From Rhabdothermincola salaria (GTDB taxonomy: Bacteria; Actinomycetota; Acidimicrobiia; Acidimicrobiales; Acidimicrobilacustridaceae), in NCBI RefSeq assembly GCF_021246445.1, contig NZ_JAJQXW010000001.1:434001-498000 (forward strand): a stretch of 64,000 nucleotides of DNA, read 5' to 3'. Shown here one piece after another: positions 52,481 through 61,198 of this stretch; position 1 is the stretch's first letter; every line of letters starts with the position of its first letter. Below the pieces are notes generated by a model. That model was not told the origin of the DNA and searched no databases. It saw only the letters and a program-made list of their open reading frames with translations. The translations under genes and the position numbers were made by a program.

Positions 52481-53311
52481 GTGTTCCTCGACCTCGGCAC
52501 CACGCGCTTCGACATCACCCACCGCGCCGTGGTCATGGGCATCTTGAACCGCACCCCGGACTCGTTCTACGACCAGGGCGCCTATTACGACTTCGACGCC
52601 TTCCTGCGCAAGGCCGAGCAGCTGGTCACCGACGGCGCCGACTTCCTCGACGTCGGCGGCGTGAAGGCCGGGCCCGGCGAGGAGGTCACCGAGGCCGAGG
52701 AGCTCGAGCGCGTCGTGCCGGCGGTCGAGGCCCTGCGGGCCCGATTCGATCTCCCGCTCTCGGTCGACACCTGGCGAGCGTCGGTGGCCGAGGCCTGCTT
52801 CGCGGCCGGCGCGGTGGTGGGCAACGACATCAGCGGGTTCGCCGACCCCGACTACCTCGCTGTCTGTGCGGCGGCCGGCGCCTCGGTCGTCGCCACCCAC
52901 ATCCGCCTGGCGCCCCGGGTGCCCGACCCGGACCCCCACTACGACGACCTCGTCGTCGACGTGTGCGACTTCCTGCGCGACCGGGCCCGGAGGGCCCGTG
53001 AGGCCGGCATACCGGCCGAGCGGATCATGGTCGACGCCGGCCTCGATCTCGGCAAGACCGAGGAGCAGTCCCTCATCTTGTTGCGCCGCTCCGACGCTCT
53101 GGCCGAGCTGGGCCACCCGGTCTTCCTGTCGGCGTCGAACAAGCGCTTCCTGTGGACCCTGCTCGGGGTCGAGCGCCACGAGGCCGGCGAGGGCACCATG
53201 GCCGCCCATGCGCTCGGCATCGCCCTCGGTTGTCGGGTGCTCCGGGCCCACGACGTCCGCGACGGCCGCCGGGTGGCCGACACCATGGCCGCCATCCTGG
53301 AGGCCGCGTGA
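52481..53311 (+). CDS. Dihydropteroate-synthase homologue, FolP2-like
   Basis: 276 residues, TIM-barrel DHPS fold: VMGILNRTPDSFYDQGAYY near residue 18 and FLDVGGVKAGPGEEV near 56. In true DHPS the second motif is DVGGESTRPG; the VKAGPG version is what mycobacterial FolP2 has, a paralogue reported not to make dihydropteroate. NDISGFADP near 112 is conserved, while the usual KTxxHNL/SRKxFxG stretch is altered (LGKTEEQSLILLRR; SASNKRFL). I therefore call it FolP2-like with uncertain activity. No other folate genes are nearby. Confidence 0.85.
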   Translation: MFLDLGTTRFDITHRAVVMGILNRTPDSFYDQGAYYDFDAFLRKAEQLVTDGADFLDVGGVKAGPGEEVTEAEELERVVPAVEALRARFDLPLSVDTWRASVAEACFAAGAVVGNDISGFADPDYLAVCAAAGASVVATHIRLAPRVPDPDPHYDDLVVDVCDFLRDRARRAREAGIPAERIMVDAGLDLGKTEEQSLILLRRSDALAELGHPVFLSASNKRFLWTLLGVERHEAGEGTMAAHALGIALGCRVLRAHDVRDGRRVADTMAAILEAA

Positions 53312-53317
53312 CACCCC

Positions 53318-53375
53318 CCACGCCGGCCCCCGCGCCGCCCCCCACGCCACCGGCCACGCCGGCCCCCGCGCCGCC
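53318..53375. repeat. 22-bp direct repeat, Pro/Ala-coding-like tract
   Basis: Identical 22-bp copies at 53318-53339 and 53354-53375, directly after the folP2-like stop. One reading frame gives a Pro/Ala/Thr linker sequence with G/C third positions, perhaps the remnant of a gene end. Confidence 0.6.
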
Positions 53376-53391
53376 GGCCACTCCCGATCCG

Positions 53392-53439
53392 TTCTTGCAT
53401 GGTTTCGGCGCACTCCAGTGCGCCGAAACCATGCAAGAA
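53392..53439. repeat. Perfect 23-bp inverted repeat with 2-base centre
   Basis: Left arm 53392-53414 (begins TTCTTGCATGG) and right arm 53417-53439 (ends CCATGCAAGAA) are exact complements around CC. It is clearly more AT-rich than the surrounding DNA. It lies 60 bases before holA. It could be a mobile palindromic element, a strong terminator for the folP2-like gene, or a protein-binding site. Confidence 0.9.
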
Positions 53440-53498
53440 GGCGTGTCGGGGGCTTCGGGGCGGTCGGGGGCGTCGCCGCGGGGGGCGGGGTCGCTGCG

Positions 53499-54545
53499 AT
53501 GAACGTCGATCTTTCGGCGCCGGTGTACCTGGTCAAGGGGGCCGACGAGGTGCTGCTGGGCGATGCCGTGGTCGACCTGGTGCGGGCCCTGGTGGGCGAC
53601 GGCGACCGGTCGCTGATGGTCGAGGAGCTCACCGCCGACGCCTACGACGGTGACGAGGGCATGGACATCGCCCCGCTGGTCGACGCCGCCCAGACCTCTC
53701 CCTTCCTCACCGAGCGCCGGGTCGTGGTCGCCCGCCATGCCGGGGTGTTCAGCACCAAGGACGCGGTGGCGCCGCTGGTCGGCTACCTCGCCGACCCGCT
53801 GCCCACCACGTCGCTGGTGCTGGTGTGGGAGAAGGACACGCGCCCCAACAAGCAGGGCCGCCTGGCCAACGTGCCCCGCAGCCTGAGCGACGCGGTCACC
53901 ACGGCCGGCGGCGTGGTGGTCGACACCGCGCCCGGCACCGGCAAGGCCCGCGCCTCGTGGGTCGACGAGCACCTGCGCGACGCGTCCGTCACCCTCGACA
54001 ACCCAGCCCGAGCGGCGCTGGTGACCCACCTCGGTGACGAGGCCAACCGTCTCCCCGGCCTGTTGTCGACGCTCGAGGGCGTCTTCGGGCCCGGTGCCCG
54101 GCTCGGGGTCGACCAGGTGATGCCGTACCTCGGCGAGGCCGGGGACGTGGCCCCCTGGGACCTCACCGACGCCATCGATGCCGGCGATGTCCCCAAGGCG
54201 CTCGACCAGCTGCACCGCATGCTGGCCGGGGGCGGCCGTCATCCGTTGCAGGTCATGGCCACGCTGACCAACCACGTGGTGCGCATGGTCCGCCTCGACG
54301 ACCCCACCATCCGGGGGGAGAAGGCGGCCGCCGAGGCCCTGGGCATCAAGGGCTCGACCTTCCCGGCCAAGAAGGCGCTCGCCGGGGCCCAGCGGCTCGG
54401 TTCGGAACGGCTGGCCGAGCTGGTGGGCCTGGTCGCCCAGGCCGACCTCGATCTGCACGGGGCCAAGGCGTGGCCGCCGGAGCTGGTGGTCGAGGTGCTG
54501 GTGGCCCGTCTGGCCGGCCGGAGCCGGGCCGCCACCCGCCGCTGA
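53499..54545 (+). CDS. holA: DNA polymerase III subunit delta
   Basis: 348 residues. Clamp-loader delta: opens the beta sliding clamp. The N-terminal fold starts VYLVKGADEVLLGDAVVDLV, central RRVVVARHAGVFSTKDAVAP and LVLVWEKDTRPNKQGRLANV, and the C-terminal helical collar includes DVPKALDQLHRMLAGGGRHP and ALGIKGSTFPAKKALAGAQR. Divergent from E. coli HolA, as is normal for actinobacteria. It is followed after a gap by rpsT, a frequent neighbour. Confidence 0.88.
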   Translation: MNVDLSAPVYLVKGADEVLLGDAVVDLVRALVGDGDRSLMVEELTADAYDGDEGMDIAPLVDAAQTSPFLTERRVVVARHAGVFSTKDAVAPLVGYLADPLPTTSLVLVWEKDTRPNKQGRLANVPRSLSDAVTTAGGVVVDTAPGTGKARASWVDEHLRDASVTLDNPARAALVTHLGDEANRLPGLLSTLEGVFGPGARLGVDQVMPYLGEAGDVAPWDLTDAIDAGDVPKALDQLHRMLAGGGRHPLQVMATLTNHVVRMVRLDDPTIRGEKAAAEALGIKGSTFPAKKALAGAQRLGSERLAELVGLVAQADLDLHGAKAWPPELVVEVLVARLAGRSRAATRR

Positions 54546-54627
54546 CCACACCGCCCAGAGCGCACCTCACCGCCCTGGCGCTGGTACGTCCCACCCGACC
54601 CGCCCGGACCCACCCGACCCCACGCGT

Positions 54628-54674
54628 ACCTGTCGGGTTTGGGCGCTACCTGTCCACGCCCAAACCTGACAGGT
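54628..54674. repeat. 18-bp inverted repeat (17 of 18 paired) after holA
   Basis: Arms 54628-54645 and 54657-54674 (ACCTGTCRGGTTTGGGCG type) around an 11-base loop. Both this and the repeat before holA contain GGTTT-GGCG cores, so they may belong to one family flanking holA. Confidence 0.8.
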
Positions 54675-54762
54675 TGCCGTTCGGGTGAAGGCACGAGGGG
54701 GTCGTGGGTCGGAGGGGGTCGCGAGAGTCATGGACCCGAGGGCGAGGGGTGGCAGACGCGAC

Positions 54763-54788
54763 ACGACCGGAGCCTGGGCTCCGGTCGT
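54763..54788 (-). terminator. Hairpin terminator after rpsT
   Basis: Perfect 11-bp arms ACGACCGGAGC / GCTCCGGTCGT with a 4-nt loop, 40 bases beyond the rpsT stop on the minus strand; no T-tract. Confidence 0.65.
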
Positions 54789-54828
54789 TCGGTGATGCGG
54801 GTGCGGGCCGTCGGTGCGGCCCGTCGGC

Positions 54829-55110
54829 TCAGCTGGCCTCGGTGTCGGCCTCGGCGGCGGCCGCGGCGCGCTTCATGAGTCGGCTCTTGCGGCGAGCGGC
54901 CTGGTTCTTGTGGATGACGCCCTTGCTGGCCGCCTTGTCGATGCGCTTGATGGCCTCGTTGAGGGCGGCGGTCGCCTCCTCGCCACCTTCGGCGGCGGTG
55001 ACCTCGGCCCGCTTGGTGCGGGTCTTGAGCTCGGAGCGCACGGCCTTGTTGCGAAGGCGCCGCTTCTCGTTCTGCCGGTTGCGCTTGATCTGGCTCTTGA
55101 TGTTGGCCAC
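54829..55110 (-). CDS. rpsT: 30S ribosomal protein S20
   Basis: 93 residues from GTG 55110: [20 protein letters not shown] at the N-terminus and the [20 protein letters not shown] block, both typical of S20, with an acidic/Ala tail. Binds 16S rRNA early in assembly. It is transcribed away from lepA across a 237-base spacer. Confidence 0.97.
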   Translation of the reverse strand: MANIKSQIKRNRQNEKRRLRNKAVRSELKTRTKRAEVTAAEGGEEATAALNEAIKRIDKAASKGVIHKNQAARRKSRLMKRAAAAAEADTEAS

Positions 55111-55195
55111 GTGGAGACCTTCGTTCGTGCGAGATGGGGGGTCGTGCGAGAGGGGGAACGGGGTCCGGGCGCGCGGCGCCGGACACGAAGTGACG

Positions 55196-55201
55196 ATGAT
55201 A
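55196..55201 (-). promoter_or_regulatory. -10 element (TATCAT) of rpsT
   Basis: Minus-strand hexamer about 85 bases before the rpsT GTG, giving a leader of ~80 nt with an AAGG ribosome site; S20 leaders are autoregulated in other bacteria. Confidence 0.45.
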
Positions 55202-55265
55202 GCGGGCGAGGGAGCAGGGATCACAACCGCGTCCGACGACCGCAGGGCCGCCGGCCCCTCGGCAG

Positions 55266-55271
55266 TAGGCT
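55266..55271 (+). promoter_or_regulatory. -10 element (TAGGCT) of lepA
   Basis: TANNNT hexamer 76 bases before the proposed lepA TTG; diverges from the rpsT promoter 65 bases away. Confidence 0.45.
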
Positions 55272-55347
55272 CGACACCGCCGCGCCGGCCACGACGTCGC
55301 CTCGTGGCTGCTCGCCCCCCGTCACGTTCAAGGATCGCCGGTTCCCG

Positions 55348-57132
55348 TTGCCCACGCTCGAACGCTTCCGCAACCTCTGCATCATCGCCCACATCGACCA
55401 CGGCAAGTCCACCCTGGCCGATCGGCTGCTCGAGCTGTGCGGTGCCGTCGACCCCCGTGACATGCGCGCCCAGTACCTCGACTCGATGGACATCGAGCGC
55501 GAGCGGGGCATCACCATCAAGTTGCAGAGCGTCCGCCTCGAGCACCGCGACCACACGATCCACCTCATCGACACGCCCGGCCACGTGGACTTCGGCTACG
55601 AGGTCAGCCGGTCGTTGGCCGCGTGCGAGGGGGCCATCCTCATCGTCGACGCCGCCCAGGGGATCGAGGCCCAGACCCTGGCGAACTGCTACCTGGCCAT
55701 CGAGCACGACCTCGAGATCGTGGCCTGCCTCAACAAGATCGACCTCCCCGCGGCCGAGCCCGATCGCTACGCCGCCGAGATCGAGAAAGTGCTCGGCATC
55801 CCCGCCGACGAGATCCTGCGCATCAGCGCCAAGACCGGCGAGGGGGTCGAGGACCTTCTCGACGCCGTCGTCGACCGCATCCCGCCGCCCGAGGGAGACC
55901 CGGAAGCGCCGCTGCAGGGGCTCATCTTCGACTCCCACTTCGACCAGTACCGGGGCGTGGTGTCGTCGGTGCGGGTGATGCAGGGCACCCTCGACACCGG
56001 CGCCAAGCTGCGCTTCGTGCAGGCGGGCGCCACCTACGAGGCCGACGAGGTCGGGGTGCGCACCCCGAACCCGACGCCGGTGAAGGCGCTCGGCGCCGGC
56101 GAGGTCGGCTACCTGATCGCCGGCATCAAGGACGTCGGCGAGGCCCGTTCCGGTGAGACCGTCACCACCGTGGCCCGGCCCGCCCCGGCGCTCGAGGGCT
56201 ACCTCGAACCCAAGCCCATGGTGTTCTGCGGGCTGTACCCCATCGACGGTGACGAGTTCACGTCGCTGCGCGAAGCCCTCGAGAAGCTCCGGCTCAACGA
56301 CTCCAGCTACACCTACCAGCCCGAGAGCTCCGGCGCGCTCGGCTTCGGGTTCCGCTGCGGCTTCCTCGGGCTGTTGCACATGGAGATCATCCGCGAGCGC
56401 CTCGAGCGGGAGTTCAACCTGTCGCTCATCGCCACCGCACCGTCGGTGCAGTACATCGTGCACAAGGACACCGGCGACACGATCACCATCGACAACCCGA
56501 GCGAGCTGCCGCCCGCCGGCGAGGTCGACCACATCGAGGAGCCCTTCCTCACGGTCACGATCCTCACGCCCACCACCTACACGGGTGCACTGATGGAGCT
56601 GTGCCAGAACCGCCGCGGCGAGCTCGACAAGATCGAGTACCTGTCGCCCGAGCGCATGGAGCTCGTCTACCGGCTGCCGCTCGCCGAGGTGGTCACCGAC
56701 TTCTTCGACCAGATGAAGAGCCGCACCCAGGGCTACGCCAGCCTCGACTACGAACCGGCCGGCTACCGCAGCTCGAACCTCGTGAAGGTCGACATCCTGC
56801 TCAACGCGGTGCCTGTCGACGCCTTCAGCATGATCGTGCACAAGGACAAGGCCTACGCCTACGGCCTGCGCATGACCGAGAAGCTCAAGGAGCTCATCCC
56901 CCGCCAGCTCTTCGACGTGCCCATCCAGGCCGCCATCGGCGGGCGCATCATCGCCCGCGAGACGGTGAAGGCCAAGCGCAAGGACGTGCTGGCCAAGTGC
57001 TACGGCGGCGACATCAGCCGCAAGCGCAAGCTGCTCGAGAAGCAGAAGGAGGGCAAGAAGAAGATGAAGAACATCGGACGCGTCGAGGTCCCCCAGGAGG
57101 CCTTCGTCTCCGCCCTCCGCCTGGAGGACTGA
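55348..57132 (+). CDS. lepA: Elongation factor 4 (LepA)
   Basis: Ribosomal back-translocase GTPase. 594 residues from TTG 55348: [20 protein letters not shown] (G1) near residue 10, [40 protein letters not shown] (G3) near 72, [13 protein letters not shown] (G4) near 131, domains III-V, and the LepA-specific C-terminus ([20 protein letters not shown]). No ATG or GTG exists in frame close to the start of homology, so TTG is the best start, with AAGGA 13 nt upstream. The long in-frame region further upstream is not conserved. Confidence 0.95.
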   Translation: MPTLERFRNLCIIAHIDHGKSTLADRLLELCGAVDPRDMRAQYLDSMDIERERGITIKLQSVRLEHRDHTIHLIDTPGHVDFGYEVSRSLAACEGAILIVDAAQGIEAQTLANCYLAIEHDLEIVACLNKIDLPAAEPDRYAAEIEKVLGIPADEILRISAKTGEGVEDLLDAVVDRIPPPEGDPEAPLQGLIFDSHFDQYRGVVSSVRVMQGTLDTGAKLRFVQAGATYEADEVGVRTPNPTPVKALGAGEVGYLIAGIKDVGEARSGETVTTVARPAPALEGYLEPKPMVFCGLYPIDGDEFTSLREALEKLRLNDSSYTYQPESSGALGFGFRCGFLGLLHMEIIRERLEREFNLSLIATAPSVQYIVHKDTGDTITIDNPSELPPAGEVDHIEEPFLTVTILTPTTYTGALMELCQNRRGELDKIEYLSPERMELVYRLPLAEVVTDFFDQMKSRTQGYASLDYEPAGYRSSNLVKVDILLNAVPVDAFSMIVHKDKAYAYGLRMTEKLKELIPRQLFDVPIQAAIGGRIIARETVKAKRKDVLAKCYGGDISRKRKLLEKQKEGKKKMKNIGRVEVPQEAFVSALRLED

Positions 57133-57291
57133 GCCACCAGAGGACGGGTCTTGCTCTGCCGGCTCGTCGAGATCCTCGGCCTGGTCGAGCCTCCTCTCGT
57201 CGCGGCGTCGTCTGTCACCCGGGTGGACAGCGTGCGCCTTGAGTCTGCACCCAGCGACGCTGTGCCTCTACATGAGCCCCGCGACGACCGA

Positions 57292-57297
57292 TAGGGT
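57292..57297 (+). promoter_or_regulatory. -10 element (TAGGGT), leaderless lipoprotein gene
   Basis: TANNNT hexamer ending 6 nt before ATG 57304. Confidence 0.55.
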
Positions 57298-57303
57298 TCA
57301 CCC

Positions 57304-57930
57304 ATGGTGCGGGGCTTGGCTCTCCTCGTGGTGTTGGCGCTCGCCGGCACCGCCTGCGGAAGCGAGGACGGCGCCACCGGCAGCTCCGGCGCCACCGACA
57401 CCACGGCGGCGACCAGCGATGCGTCGTCGGGCGGCGACACGGCCTCTGATGACACTGCCTCTGAGGACACGGGCTCTGACGGCACGGGCGGGTCGACCAC
57501 GAGCGAAGCCGGGACCGGCAGCGGCTCGGCCACGGTCACCCACGCAGGCTCCCAGTACGAGTTCGTGGTGATCCAGTGCGTGCGCGACGTGCCGTCGGCC
57601 ATCACCGACAGCGTCGTGGCGCTGCAAGCCGACGGTGTCACGGCGGGCACACCCGATGGCGTGGTCGCTGACCTCCTCGGGGTCATCGAGGAAGGCACCG
57701 ATGTGGCGGCTGCCCTCGCGCCCGCGCTGGCCCACGGCCCGGTGTTGAGCGTCACCCGGGTCGAAGGTGGAGGAGACCAGCTCGCGATCATCACGGAGTC
57801 GGAGCCCATCGTCACGACCGCAGATCCGACCGACCCCGCCCACCGTTTCCTGGACATCGACGGTGGCACCGTGAGCGGGACGGGGTCGACCGACCAAGGA
57901 GCGATGTCCCTTGACCTCACCTGTCCCTGA
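57304..57930 (+). CDS. Secreted lipoprotein, function unknown
   Basis: 208 residues. Signal peptide VRGLALLVVLALAGTACGSE with lipobox LAGTAC (Cys at 18), so it should be lipid-anchored outside the membrane. A ~50-residue Ser/Thr/Asp/Gly spacer follows, with repeats such as DTASDDTASEDTGSDGT, then a compact domain (YEFVVIQCVRDVPSAITDSV) that I do not recognise, with a second and third Cys that could pair. It precedes another lipoprotein by 4 bases, probably co-transcribed. Confidence 0.72.
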   Translation: MVRGLALLVVLALAGTACGSEDGATGSSGATDTTAATSDASSGGDTASDDTASEDTGSDGTGGSTTSEAGTGSGSATVTHAGSQYEFVVIQCVRDVPSAITDSVVALQADGVTAGTPDGVVADLLGVIEEGTDVAAALAPALAHGPVLSVTRVEGGGDQLAIITESEPIVTTADPTDPAHRFLDIDGGTVSGTGSTDQGAMSLDLTCP

Positions 57931-57934
57931 TGCC

Positions 57935-58774
57935 ATGAAGGCCGCCGCCGCGCTGGTGCTGGTCGCGGTGCTCAGCCCGTTGTTGCTGGGCTGCGGGAAC
58001 GGCGACGACGACACCGCCGGCGGCGGCGGCGACCCTGCGGTCCCGACGGCCGAGGACGCCGACGACTCCTCGACCGACCCGCCCACGGGCGACGACGCCG
58101 AGTCCGACGACGCCGAGTCCGACGACGCCGAGTCCGACGACGCCGCCGCCGAGGTGGTCGAGGAGCACTGGTTCAACGAGATCGACCAGTTCGATCGCCC
58201 TCGTGTGCGATGGACCGGGATCGTCGAGAACGTGGGATCGCAGCCGGTGGAGGTGTCCGTCGAGATCGAGGCGCTGGATGCCGATGGTGAGACGCTCGGC
58301 TCGGCCGACAGCCAGTTCCCCTGGCTCGTCGCTCCGGGCGAGCAGATGCCCTTCAGCCTCGCCATCGGTCGCCTCCCGACCGAGGCGACGTCCGTCGAGA
58401 GCGCCCTCTTGCTCGACGACCTCCCGGACTTCCGTGCCGAGCGGGTGGGCACCGCGACGTTCACCGGGGAGCTCGTCGACGTCGTCTTCGACGACGGCCG
58501 GGACTTCGTGGTCCGTGCCGACGTCGAGGTGGAGAACGTCGGAACGGTCGGGTGGGGTCCGGACTTCGCGCTCGCGGTCTACGCCGCCGACGGCACGCTC
58601 GTCAGCGGCGGTTGGGCGTCAGCGAACGCTGAGGTGCTCTGTCCGGGTGACACCACGGTCGTCGGGGGTGAGCTCACGATCAACCCTCCACCCGACTTCG
58701 ACCCGGCGAGTGCCGACGTCAGGGTTCACATGATCGACTTCGAGCTGGCCGAGTCGGTGACCGGCGACTGCTGA
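57935..58774 (+). CDS. Secreted lipoprotein with acidic repeats
   Basis: 279 residues from ATG 57935 (MKAAAALVLVAVLSPLLLGC; lipobox LLLGC). The mature start is acidic, with three exact 15-bp repeats (58091-58135) encoding DDAES. Two immunoglobulin-like beta regions follow (VRWTGIVENVGSQPVEVSVE near residue 100; VVRADVEVENVGTVGWGPDF near 190), a pattern like FxLYD/CARDB-type domains. Role unknown. A TTG at 57911 is in frame but would spoil the signal peptide. Confidence 0.7.
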   Translation: MKAAAALVLVAVLSPLLLGCGNGDDDTAGGGGDPAVPTAEDADDSSTDPPTGDDAESDDAESDDAESDDAAAEVVEEHWFNEIDQFDRPRVRWTGIVENVGSQPVEVSVEIEALDADGETLGSADSQFPWLVAPGEQMPFSLAIGRLPTEATSVESALLLDDLPDFRAERVGTATFTGELVDVVFDDGRDFVVRADVEVENVGTVGWGPDFALAVYAADGTLVSGGWASANAEVLCPGDTTVVGGELTINPPPDFDPASADVRVHMIDFELAESVTGDC

Positions 58775-58909
58775 GACAAGCCGCCTCACTCCCGTCCCGG
58801 CCCAGACGCAGAAGGCCGACGATCTCGCAGGCGGCACCGTCCGGGCTCGACCAGAGGCCCACCGCGTCGGTCTGGCCCGTCGTCGCGACGCCGATGGGAT
58901 GCTCGCCGG

Positions 58910-58936
58910 CTAGCAGTCGCGGGGGTCGTCTGCTGG
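58910..58936. promoter_or_regulatory. CIRCE-like inverted repeat upstream of hrcA
   Basis: CTAGCAGTC - 9 bases - GTCTGCTGG. Compared with the consensus CTAGCACTC-N9-GAGTGCTAG, 14 of 18 arm positions match and the spacer is exactly nine. It lies just upstream of the -10 at 58954, overlapping where a -35 would be, the normal place for HrcA autorepression. Confidence 0.5.
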
Positions 58937-58953
58937 CCGTGGGCCCGGCCCGG

Positions 58954-58959
58954 TAGGAT
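58954..58959 (+). promoter_or_regulatory. -10 element (TAGGAT) of hrcA-dnaJ
   Basis: TANNNT hexamer about 90 bases before the hrcA ATG; transcript not leaderless. The 272-base gap before hrcA holds this promoter, the CIRCE-like site and an antisense coding-like tract. Confidence 0.45.
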
Positions 58960-59046
58960 CGGATGAAGATCGGCCCACCGGCCGTCACCACCTCGGCCCA
59001 CGGCCGGACCCACTCGTAGCCGCAGCACCCGATCAACGGACGTCCC

Positions 59047-60078
59047 ATGCTCGACGATCGCAAGGCCACCATCCTGCGGGCGGTGGTCACCGAGTACATC
59101 GAGACCGCACAACCAGTCGGCTCCGGCCACGTGGCCAAGGCGCCGGACGTCACCGTGTCCTCGGCCACGGTGCGCAACGACATGGCCGCCCTGGAGGCCG
59201 AGGGCTACCTCGACCAGCCCCACACCAGCGCGGGTCGCATCCCCACCGAGAAGGGCTACCGCTTCTTCGTCGATCACCTCGGCGGCCCCGGTCGCCTGGG
59301 TGCCACGGAGACCCAGCAGGTGCGCACCTTCTTCTCGCGCACCCACGGTGAGATCGAGCAGATGCTCTCCGACACGAGCCGCCTGCTGTCCCAGCTCACC
59401 CGCTACGCCGCCGTGGTGGTCGGCCCGCCCCACGAGGTGGCCACCATCAAGTCGGTGCAGCTGGTGTCGCTGACGGCCCGGGTCGTGCTGGTGGTGCTGG
59501 TGCTGTCCAATGGAGCGATCGAGAAGCACACGATCGAGCTCGACGACGACGTCGACGAGCTGGTGGTCAACGCCGCCGGGGTCCGGTTGGCGTCGATGGT
59601 CATCGGTCGGTCGCTGGCCGACGCCGCCTCGGTGGAGGTCGACGAGGACCTCACCCGCCCCGCCTCGTCGCCGGCCGGCGCCGACGGTGTCGGGTCTGTG
59701 GTCCGCGCCGCCATGGCGGCTCTGCGCGGCGAGCACCGCCACGACGACCAGGTCTACATCGGCGGCACCTCCGACATGGCCGCCGCGTTCGACGCCGTCG
59801 GCACGGTCAGCGAGATCCTGCGCATCCTCGAACAGCAGCTCGTGGTCGTGAGCCTCCTCGAGGACGTGCTCGATCGCGGCCTGTCCGTGGCCATCGGCAC
59901 CGAGACCGGCAACCAGGCCCTGGCCGACTGCTCCCTGGTCGTGGCCCCCTACGTGGTCGACGGCGAGGCCGCCGGCTCCATCGGGGTCCTCGGCCCCACC
60001 CGCATGCACTACTCACAGGCCCTCGCCGCCGTTGCCGTCGTGAGCAACCGGCTGGGCCGCCGTCTCAGCGAGGGCTGA
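59047..60078 (+). CDS. hrcA: Heat-inducible transcription repressor HrcA
   Basis: 343 residues. Winged-helix DNA-binding part with [20 protein letters not shown] near residue 18 and [20 protein letters not shown] near 38 (recognition helix, typical of HrcA), then [20 protein letters not shown], and the GAF-like/inserted dimerisation domains ending in [20 protein letters not shown]. Represses class I heat-shock genes at CIRCE sites, needing GroEL for activity. First gene of hrcA-dnaJ-rsmE, 11 bases before dnaJ. Confidence 0.96.
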   Translation: MLDDRKATILRAVVTEYIETAQPVGSGHVAKAPDVTVSSATVRNDMAALEAEGYLDQPHTSAGRIPTEKGYRFFVDHLGGPGRLGATETQQVRTFFSRTHGEIEQMLSDTSRLLSQLTRYAAVVVGPPHEVATIKSVQLVSLTARVVLVVLVLSNGAIEKHTIELDDDVDELVVNAAGVRLASMVIGRSLADAASVEVDEDLTRPASSPAGADGVGSVVRAAMAALRGEHRHDDQVYIGGTSDMAAAFDAVGTVSEILRILEQQLVVVSLLEDVLDRGLSVAIGTETGNQALADCSLVVAPYVVDGEAAGSIGVLGPTRMHYSQALAAVAVVSNRLGRRLSEG

Positions 60079-60089
60079 CACCAACCTCC

Positions 60090-61196
60090 ATGGCTGACTA
60101 CTACGAGCTCCTCGGGGTCTCCCGCGACGCCACCGCCGACGACATCAAGCGGTCCTATCGTCGACTCGCCCGCGAGCACCATCCCGATGCCAACCCCGGC
60201 GACGTCGAGGCCGAGGCCCGCTTCAAGCAGGTGGCCGTGGCCTACGAGACCCTCTCCGACCCCGAGCGCCGCCGCCAGTACGACATGTTCGGCGAGGCCG
60301 GACCCGGGGCGCAGTCGCCCTTCGGCGGCGGCGGGCTGGGCGACATCTTCGACATGTTCTTCAACCAGGGCGGGTTCGGTGGTGGTGGCCAGACGGCCCC
60401 GAGCGGCCCGCCGCGGGGCAGCGACCTCGAAGCCGTGGTCGACCTCGAGTTCGCCGACGCCGTGTTCGGTGCCCAGGCACCCGTGTCGGTGCGTACGGCC
60501 ATGCCCTGCGACGACTGCGAGGCCACGGGGGCCGCGCCCGGCTCGCAGGCCCAGACCTGCGTCGAGTGCGCGGGCGTCGGCCAGGTGCGCCGGGTGCGCC
60601 AGTCGATCCTCGGGCAGATGGTCACGGCCGGCCCGTGTCCCCGGTGCAACGGGTTCGGCACGGTCGTGCCCACGCCGTGCCCCACCTGTCGGGGCGAAGG
60701 CCGCAGCATCGAGGAGCACACCTTCAACGTCGACGTCCCGGCGGGGGTCGACACCGGCGCCACGCTGCGCCTGCCCGGTCGGGGCGCCGTGGGTCCCCGC
60801 GGCGGGGCCGCCGGCGACCTCTACGTGCACGTGCGGGTCGCACCCGACGACCGCTTCGTGCGCCACGGCGACGACCTCCACCACGACCTGCACGTCGCCG
60901 CCACCCAGGCCGCGCTGGGCGCCGAGATCCCCCTCACCACGCTCGACGGCGACGAGGTCGTGGCGGTGGCCCCCGGGACCCAGACCGGCAAGGTGCACCG
61001 GCTGCGAGGCCAGGGCGTGCCCCACCTCCAGAGCCGCGGGCGAGGCGACCTGCTGGTCCAGATCGTGGTCGACACGCCCACCGAGCTCTCCGAGGAGGAG
61101 GCCGAGCTGCTGCGCCAGTTGGCCGAGCTCCGAGGCGAGGAGGTCGCCTCGCCGGAGTCAGGGCTGTTCTCGCGGCTCAAGTCGGCCTTCAAGTAG
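60090..61196 (+). CDS. dnaJ: Chaperone DnaJ
   Basis: 368 residues. J domain with [16 protein letters not shown] (HPD at about 31-33), Gly/Phe-rich linker ([20 protein letters not shown]), four zinc-finger repeats [24 protein letters not shown] and CPTCRGEG, then the substrate-binding C-terminal domains. It stimulates DnaK; dnaK and grpE are not in the window, so this is the second, HrcA-linked DnaJ copy common in actinobacteria (often called DnaJ2). Confidence 0.96.
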   Translation: MADYYELLGVSRDATADDIKRSYRRLAREHHPDANPGDVEAEARFKQVAVAYETLSDPERRRQYDMFGEAGPGAQSPFGGGGLGDIFDMFFNQGGFGGGGQTAPSGPPRGSDLEAVVDLEFADAVFGAQAPVSVRTAMPCDDCEATGAAPGSQAQTCVECAGVGQVRRVRQSILGQMVTAGPCPRCNGFGTVVPTPCPTCRGEGRSIEEHTFNVDVPAGVDTGATLRLPGRGAVGPRGGAAGDLYVHVRVAPDDRFVRHGDDLHHDLHVAATQAALGAEIPLTTLDGDEVVAVAPGTQTGKVHRLRGQGVPHLQSRGRGDLLVQIVVDTPTELSEEEAELLRQLAELRGEEVASPESGLFSRLKSAFK

Positions 61197-61198
61197 AG

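Noticed and set aside
58963-59019. 18-codon ORF between the hrcA promoter and hrcA
   Set aside because: Its ATG lies only 3 nt after the -10, so it would not be inside the transcript; no coupling to hrcA.
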